Origin: Marthasterias glacialis
Taxonomy: Eukaryota; Echinodermata; Asteroidea; Forcipulatida; Asteriidae
Reading direction: 5' to 3'
DNA length: 64,000 bases
Assembly (NCBI GenBank): GCA_911728455.2
Contig: OU452239.1
Coordinates: 7,072,884 to 7,136,883 of the forward strand
This document shows positions 36,101 through 45,100 of this stretch, in pieces. Made by a program: the position numbers and the translations under genes. Numbering within the stretch: the stretch's first letter is position 1; each line of letters begins with the position of its first letter. Below the pieces are notes generated by a model. The model was not told the DNA's origin. It searched no databases and worked only from the letters and a program-made list of their open reading frames with translations.

Positions 36101-39100
36101 TAAAGTCTCCCATAGCCCCCTTTGCCCAGGGTCATTGCCTTGATGCCCCTTGAAATGTTTCAGTAGAAATTTACATTTTTCTCAACTGAAGCGCCCTTTA
36201 CCGAGAAAAACATTCCTAGCACCTTACAATAATGGGCCAAATTTCATGGCTCTGCTTACCGTGGAATTCTGCACTTGGGCTCTGCTGAAGCCCATAGAAA
36301 TATGCACAACACAGGGCACCGTAAGCGCAGAATTCTTTGGTAAGCAGCGCCATGAAGTTGGGCCCAGGTCTGCGTAAAGAAAAAAAAACAGTCCAGCCTC
36401 GGTTTGGTTACATTGATTTGAATGGGAGATAAACAAGATAGCTGCCTCGAGATGGCTGCCTCAAGACTGTTGTCTCAAGACGGCTGCCTCAAGATGGCTG
36501 TCACAAGATGGCTGTCTCAAGACGGCTGCCAGAAGACGGCTGCCTCAAGACGGCTGTCTCAAGATGGCTGGCTCGAGATGGCTGGCTCGAGATGGTTACC
36601 TCAAAACGGCTGTCTCAAGATGTGTGAAGTAAACAAATTGGCACACTTTAACAGTGCCTAATGCTCATATGCATGCAAGACTTGAACTGTCTTTACCATA
36701 CACCACAAACAACAAACAACCATGCACCATGCTACCTTTGATCAGTTGTTATGTTAGTATGTTGGTCAAAATGGAGAAATCAAAGCGATCTATGAAAACC
36801 ATTCATCATCCCCGACCTCTCACCTTTGCTCCCTGTATCTCCGTAGCGATGACCCGGCCCCAGCAGCCTCCTTCCTCACATCATGAATAGCAGCGGCTGC
36901 ATTGGCCGCCATGGCAGCGAAGGATGCTTGCCGCTGTGCCTTACGCCCTGTTGGGGTGGAGGCAGTGGCAGCCTGAGGCGTCTGCTTGACGCTGCTTGGC
37001 TTGTAGTGAGCAGCTAGAGCTAGGATGAGTCTCATGATGGCCTTGAGGTTGCCGTCTACAATATCTGCAGGGGAAACGGGAGGGTAAATAAATTTAATGA
37101 AACTCAATGGAAAGCTGTGATCTTACATTTGTAATTTCTGAAATGTGGATACAAAATAGAATTAGCCCTTCCCATGAAATATGCTAATAACATTCATGCA
37201 TGCGTACAAACACTATTGGTATGTACTGTACTGACAAAGTGACAAACACTTGCTCTTGCCCACCAGTGGTATTTACGTGCAAGTGCGCGCCACAGCATAA
37301 TTTTCATGAGAAGAGCTTATTGAAATGACCATGGCCCAATTTTGCGGCACTGCTAATAGGCCTCATTTTTTACCGTAAGAGGGCGCCCTTTGGGGTAGAT
37401 TGGGGGTCAAACCATAGAAATAGTGTGGTAAACCAGATGCAATTAGACTTTCAATGCAGCAGTTAATATACAACTTTTGAGGGTTTTTTTTATTGATAGA
37501 TTTACAGTGTAATCAGTGTACATGTATTTGAAATTGAAAATTTGTATTTTAATGTTTTTAAAAGTTTTGGTACTTTGAAAATGGAATTAGTATAATACCC
37601 TCTTACTGTCAAAAATACGGCCTATTGAAAAACTATGCTTTAGATTTCCTGCAAGGTACAGTATGCGGAGTTATGTTTTGAAGTATGAGACCTGTTCCTT
37701 TACATAGCACCATGTAATGGTTTACATGGTGCTGTGGCGCAATCTGCAGCCGATCAAACCAGGAACACCGGGGCAGACCCCTTCTATAAATTTGCGACAA
37801 GTGGATGGGTTCTTAAGAACACAAGTGTCACAACCGGGACTCGAACCCACAGTCTGCTGATCAGAAACACCAGAGCTTGAGTCCGGTGTTCTTATTCGCT
37901 CGGCCACGACACGCCACTTATGTCATGTTACAATATACACTATACAGTGCTTACTTTATTTATACAGTTAGGATACATGTACATCCACCATGTAATGTAA
38001 CTTTGAAACCTACTTGATGCGAGTAAAGAAGGAAAATTAACCCTCAGAAGGAAAATAAGCCATCGGAAGGAGAACTAGCCCTCGGAAAGAAAATTAGCCT
38101 TCAGATAGAAACTTAGCCCCTGGAAGGAAACTTAGCCCTCGGAAGGAAAATTAACCCTAAGAAGGAAAATTAGCCATCGGAAGGAAAATTAACCCTCAGA
38201 AGGAAAATTAACCCTCAGAAGGAAAATTAGCCATCGGAAGGAAAATTAACCCTAAGAAGGAAAATTAGCCATCGGAAGGAAAATTAACCCTCAGAAGGAA
38301 AATTAGCCATCGGAAGGAAAATTAGCCATTAGACATGTTGGAAGGAAAATTAACCCTAAGAAGGAAAATTAGCCATCGGAAGGAAAATTAACCCTCAGAA
38401 GGAAAATTAACCCTCAGAAGGAAAATTAGCCATCGGAAGGAAAATTAACCCTCAGAAGGAAAATTGACCCTCAGAAGGAAAATTGACCCTCAGAAGGAAA
38501 ATTAGCCCTTGGAAGGAAAACTACATGTAGCTCTCGGAAGGAAAATTAGCCCTCAGAAGGAAAATTAGCTCTCCGAAGGAAAATTAGACATCAGAAGGAA
38601 AATTAACCATCAGAAGGAAAATTGACCCTCAGAAGGAAAAATAGCCCTCCGAAGGAAAATTAGCCCTCGGAAGGAAAATTACTGTTATACAAGTTTTCAA
38701 AACTTATGTAGTTGCCAAAAAATACAACTCCAGTCACAGCCCAACATTCTACACACTACGTATAATGTTTGCATACCAGAATTTCCTGAAAGCTGAAATT
38801 CAAGATTTAAACCTTTGCTCACCAAACTCATAATCGTCCATTAATTTCCTGAGTTGAATACAGAGTCAGACTTAACGGCAACGATCATTTCACAAGCTGT
38901 GCTACAATGACGACCCATCATGACCATGTACACGTACAGGCTAGCTAAGTCCTATATACTTCCTCTTCAGTGTGCATGAATATTTTTGTGATACTACAAA
39001 CAATTGACCTTTGTTCATGTTTAGTTTTATTCGAAACTCTGTTTAGGATGGGTCTTTATGGAAACAAAACTTGCATAAAAATATCGAGTCGTTCAGTACT

Positions 39101-42100
39101 TTCCCGAGGATAAAGACTACACTTGTTTATTCAACTCCAAAATGAGTGTTTTATCTTTAACCACTTGTGTAGATATCGTCCAGAAAACATCAACATGTAA
39201 ATGTACACTGCACAATGTACATATACATGTAGGAAGTATATGTATACATTGTAAGTACAGTTAGCCCTAGGATGCCAGTCTCCATCATTGCAGCACTGCA
39301 TTGATGTCCTGGGTATAAAGCAAACTCTTCAATGCGAACAAAATCACAAGAGTTGTTTTCCCCTATTTTGACCTGTTGTTGGAAGCTGAAAGTCCGTTCA
39401 TAATTATTCCCAACACTTTAAACTACTCATTGAATATCTTTTATATATCTACCTTTACTTAAAATAAAAAAAATATACTTAAAATACAATGAGAACTTGT
39501 ACAAATTGTTACTAGTGTGAAGTTTCTATGTGCACATGCGCCAAATTAATTATGCACCATGTGCAAACTGCCGAGCGCAGTTAAATTTGACGCGCAAATT
39601 CTAAAATTGTGCAGGCCAAAATTGCATGCATTGTTGTGCATGCATGTTCAATTTGCGCACTGCAAACGAACGTGCTGCTGGTAGTAGGTGTGTCGTGGCC
39701 GAGCGGATAAGAGCATCAGACTCAAGCTCTGATTTCTGATCAGCAGAGTGTGGGTTCGAATCCCGGTTGTGACGCTTGTGTCCCTGAGCAAGACACTTTA
39801 CTGTAATTGCTTTTCTCCACCCAGGAGTAAATGGGCACCTGTGAGGGCAGAGATGGTTTATGTGAATGATAAGCTTGGAGCGCGGTTACTCGCAGCATCG
39901 GCTGTATACTCCCCAGGGAGCTGAGATGGTTTAAGAAATGAAACAAATGGCCCAGTGACCAGGGGTATAGTAATGTCAGAAGCGCTTTGAGACGGCCTTC
40001 GGGCTGTGATAAAGCGCTATATAAAAACTGATTAGTATTATTATTATTAGTAAATGAGCAAGGCTGCTATGTGAACTAGAGAATGCAAACTCAAATGTTG
40101 AGCACGTGCTCACAAGTTTTCACACACAGCGTCAGCACAGAAAGTTACACCAGAGACATCAATTTTCATTTTATTTTCTAAACTGATGTCATCCAAGGAA
40201 CAAAACAAGCAATCATGAACCCAGCAGTCTTGGAATTCTGGACAGAAGGAATACGTGAACGAAGTGTCAGCCTCCTCCATCAAATATATGTTTTGTAATA
40301 CAAACTTTCTCAATGGCAGGGGACCTTTATACCTTGGACTTTATGCCCTGTGCAGCTCAATGTCCCGTTGACAACATCACAACACAAACAGCGCCCTCTT
40401 AAGCCAGTGCACATCCTGGATAGACCATTATTACGTAATCATACCTTTTGCTGAGGTGTGGTGCATTCGTATCCTCTTGGAGGCCATGAACTGGAGCACT
40501 CGTTCCACATTCTCTCTCATGGCGGTTGTCGTTTGAGGGCTGTAGTCCACCCTAGCCAGCGTCTCACCAGCTGCCAAACAAAACAATAAGTAAATAAAAA
40601 ATAAATGAATAAAAAACAACTACATAAATAAACCCAAGAAAACATTTGACTAAAACATTTTAACAACCTGAAACTTATTAAAAATATTTTAAAGTAAAAA
40701 GTAATTTTTGTGTAATGGTTGCTCCCTTTGTTTTATTCAGAACAAAATGTTTGATCTTAGGCAGTGTCCAAATTGAGTGGCTATACACTACTCCTAGCAG
40801 CATCGTCTCATGGTGGTTTACACCACCACAGCTATGGCCACCACACGCGCGCGGCGCGACAATAGCGCGCCAACCTCGCATGTACCACTCAGCATGGAGG
40901 ATTCACAGTGCGTGTGCGTTGATGCGCGGGTGCGGCAGCCATAGTTGTGGTGGTGTAAACGCCCATGAACGAGCTGCTCACATTAGTCTATAAACATTGG
41001 CTGCAATGACAATGTCGAAGAATAGAAATTTTCAGAGATCCAGCAATATCCACTACCGAAGCCGTCAATTCGTACACTGGGCCTTTGGCTCAACTTCCTA
41101 TTTATAGGACAAACCATCAATTGTCAATATACCTTTCTACTGTTGATAAAAAAAACTGCGCTGGTTGGCATGGACGGCCAAATGTTAGCAAAACATTCAA
41201 TCTTGTTGACAAACATTGTGACCAAATTCAATATTTTTGTAAACTTTCTACTTAAAGTAAATGCATCCATTATTGGTTTGTTTGTTTCCCACAAATTCAA
41301 CACAATTTTTTAATATTTGTGTAACATTTTTACAAACTATGATTATCTGTTTTTGCTTGCATTGATGGCTCCCCGTAGTTTCTGTAACCTTGGTTGGCAA
41401 AAACTCGGGCTGTGACGTTATAACTAAAAGGTGAATACTTACAGACTATCTCCACTAAATGAACCAGGGGTACCCCGTCCTGCATATCTCGTCTGAGATC
41501 TTCAACCATTCGACATCCTTGTCTCTTCTTCAGCTGGGAGTTTACCCATGCCACGTACGCCTGCAGTTGTTGCTGTGTTACAAGAAAGGAAAATAACAAT
41601 TAGCTTTGAAGCAATTAACTGAAAAGATTTGACATCGACCTTGGCGTGTACTAAGGATACAATCGCGTTATGCTCTATATGTCAAGACCAGGCACTTTCC
41701 GCCCAAACTCAAACTAGGTTCACTTATTCATCTTGAGAGTAAAAGCGTTCAAATAAGACGGTGAGCCTCTATGTATCTGTATCTGTATCCGTCTCCGTAC
41801 AAACAACTGGGAAGGTTGTCATCGTACGTCACCTAAGGGTAAAAAACACATCGCAGCTTTAGACAAACCATTAATTGTTGAAATGCGCTGTTTCTAAAAC
41901 TTGATTGATGTTGATGAGTTCCAGCGCAGCCTTAAATGACTTTACATGCAGGTCAGGTGCTGTAGGGATGTCATGGTGAAGTAAATTCCACTCCGGTATG
42001 GTTTTGGGATAGAGTGAGAACCTGTAGCAGTCTTTGTGAGCCCGAGTTTGTTTATATGTATGCTGACTACCAGATGATCTTGTAGTCATACCAGAGCGAG

Positions 42101-45100
42101 AATTAACATGTTGCTTTCTAGATCTCATGTAAGTATTTCTCAACATACAGTTGTATGCATAGAATGTTTATGATATCACACCACACTGATATCAAGGCTG
42201 AATGTCTTGGTTGTCTTTACTATTTCCAAGTACTGCCTAATTTTGGCGTGGGGCGTCACAAAGACTCACCAGGCAACCATTCCTTTGTGGCTGCATCCAG
42301 GTTCAAGAGGCTTTGGAGGCCATGAAGGGGTTGTTTGAGTTGGCAAAAGGATCTTTATTGGGTTCTATTTTGTTACCATCGTTTTCATCTTACGAACGAT
42401 TTGCACGAAAAGGAAAAGGCGAGGCGGCAAAAATTGTGTTTTGTGTTACTATTCTCTCAACTGTACATGCAATGTAAACAGTTTGAAGTTTTATCAACCC
42501 ACCTACAATGTACAACCATCAATGTACTGTCTGACCATTCAATATCATCCAATGTGGTTTTGAATGAAACTAAAAGTACTTAAGTCAGCCTACAGTATGA
42601 TATCATGCTGGTGATTGCAATGTCAACACAGTCAACCCTCCTACTGTCCTACCAATCAATATCATCCAGTGCTGTGGTTTTGAATGACAGATAAACTATT
42701 CCAGCCCACAATGTGATATCATGTGAACCTACACAGCGCACAGTCAACCCTCCTACTGTCTGACCAATCAAGACCATCCACCTCCACGGTTTTGAATGAT
42801 ACATGTACACGCAGAGTGAAGATAAACTATGCCAGCCTGCAATATGATACAGTGAAGTGAATGCATCCACACAGTACATAGTTAACATTATGACTTAACC
42901 AACCAGGCAGAAAGCATTTCAATGATCAATAATTTGACACACATAAACCATCAAGTACAGTGTACATGTAGGCTTCAATTTAATCAAGAGAAGTCTGTAC
43001 AGATAAACCATACAGACTTACAAATAAATAAATAAGCGGACGAGGGAAAAAACGGGTTAGACAATAACGATCTATAATTGTAATACCACACCATGCCATA
43101 TGGTCCGAACACTCACATCTGTTGGTTTTTACTTTCTGTCTTTAATAATGCATCAAAGGATGATGATACACTGAAGGTTGTATTCATACTCAGCCAAGCA
43201 TCAGATACTTTTATTTCCCTGAAAACAAGTCACTGATGAATCTTTAATGAAGCTGTCAATCCTCAAGGATATATTCCATCCAGATTTTTTATTTTGATAA
43301 TATTTCAGTTTTATTTAAATAACAATTAATAGAAATAATGATGGATCTCTCTCAATTTTTTTTCTTCATCGGTATTAATTCCAGTTACAAACAAAATAAC
43401 AGGCGGGTTGCTACATGTACATCGTCGTTCAACGCCGGTAGTGCATAACTCAAAATAAACCTTTTTTGTAGTACACACACTGGTAGTTTATGAAACAGTA
43501 ATATGATTAAAATCAATGTCACAACATACAACTTTAATAAAAGGGCTTAGTAACTGTGTTGTTATTACCAAAAGCTGACTGTTTGTGTGACTTTGCCGGT
43601 CACAGCATGTATTTGCACGTAGTTTGCCATCAGCTGAGATGACGTAGTACCCACTACAGGTCACGTGATGGCATGTAAACATTGGTCGCTCAACCGGTCT
43701 ATTACACTGTAGGCAATGGCCGATGTTGCCCATGGTCTTGGCCTTGGTGCCCCTTCAAAAATTCACTATTTTTGTTCAGGGGGAAGGGGGGGGGGTTGAC
43801 AGTCAGTATCCATTCAACCACGGATCACAACCCATTTAAAAAAATTAAATACTTATATTATAATAAGCAATGATGACGGAGAGAGTATACTGCCCAAAAC
43901 GCTGAGTGAACTGGTTCCTTAGGAACAACCGGTTCCTTAAGAACAACCGGTTCCTTCCGAACCACATATTCTCAAAAGAGATTTAAACCATCAGGTGTCA
44001 CCACAAATCCTTACTTTATTGTACATGTATTCCCACCTAGCAAACCTTCAAGTCTTATCTACATTTATATTGTACCAAATACAAGATTAGTTTTGGACGA
44101 TACTAGAAATTACAGACAAGAAATATCAACAAAGATAAAACTAAAATTCTGGCACGCCATGACAGACAAAATTTAATATTGATAGCTAAATAAGTTTTTG
44201 ATGCATCATTTTTGAAGTTATTGGTTGATTTGTATCATTTTTTTAAATATTTATTTCAATTAAAATATATCAGATCAGATGAGTTTATAATTTTCAACTT
44301 GTTACTTGTTTTTATTCATTTATTTTATTACTTGTTTGTCTTATTTATTTTATTCATTTATTTATTTATTTTGTTTTTTTGGGGGCAGGTTTTTTTATCC
44401 CCTGCTTTATTCAGTTCATGAGGGAAAAACCAAACATACATTATCATAGACATCCATGATCCTTTAATCCTCAAAGCTGATAATCCACACTAATCCCACA
44501 TAATCTTCACTTCTTTGAAACTTATATAATGACAGTTGACCCTCAAAAAGATGTTGAGAAACATTGTAATTGCTAATCCAGATGAAAGTGCCCTCACTTC
44601 AGTGTCTACAATGACATCACTGACTTAATAACCCTGATCCTCAATCCCTTAATCCCATAATCTGCTGGATAATCTTCTATCCCTCTGAAACCTACACTCA
44701 TAATAAGGAACATCTAGACAGAATTGTTCCCAAATGGGTGTACCGCTGGATAGTTTTTCAGCCATCTGCAGATTTTATTTATGATTGGTTTGACTGCTTG
44801 CACTGATGTTGCATGCGGCTCTTGTCGGCCAATGATCTGCCAAGCTATGGAAGTGTTCAACTGCACGGGCATCGCCTAAAATGCGCACTGCACTGTGCAG
44901 AAACATACTGGGAACCTGACTCACAAGCGAGACTTTACCATGCGATGACGTCAGTTGAATTGGTTTAATATTGTACATCGTTGCTGTAGCCTGGCCTGAC
45001 ATAAAACACTTCTCCCATCCTCTACAATCTACACTGTCTACCCATTATTTTTAGTGGAAATGGAAGTGTCTTACTGCATGCGCATCGCCTCATAAAAAAA

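Noticed and set aside
36422..36661. Open frame with a five-residue repeat on the + strand
   Set aside because: It is the translation of a 15-bp minisatellite inside dixin intron 4; no splice sites or start context support a gene.
38025..38690. CRISPR-like array
   Set aside because: The 19-bp units are contiguous with no unique spacers, and the locus is an animal intron.
39691..39775. tRNA-Ser or tRNA-Leu gene
   Set aside because: A and B boxes are present, but the same head recurs in more than a dozen copies followed by a long common body; it is the head of a SINE.
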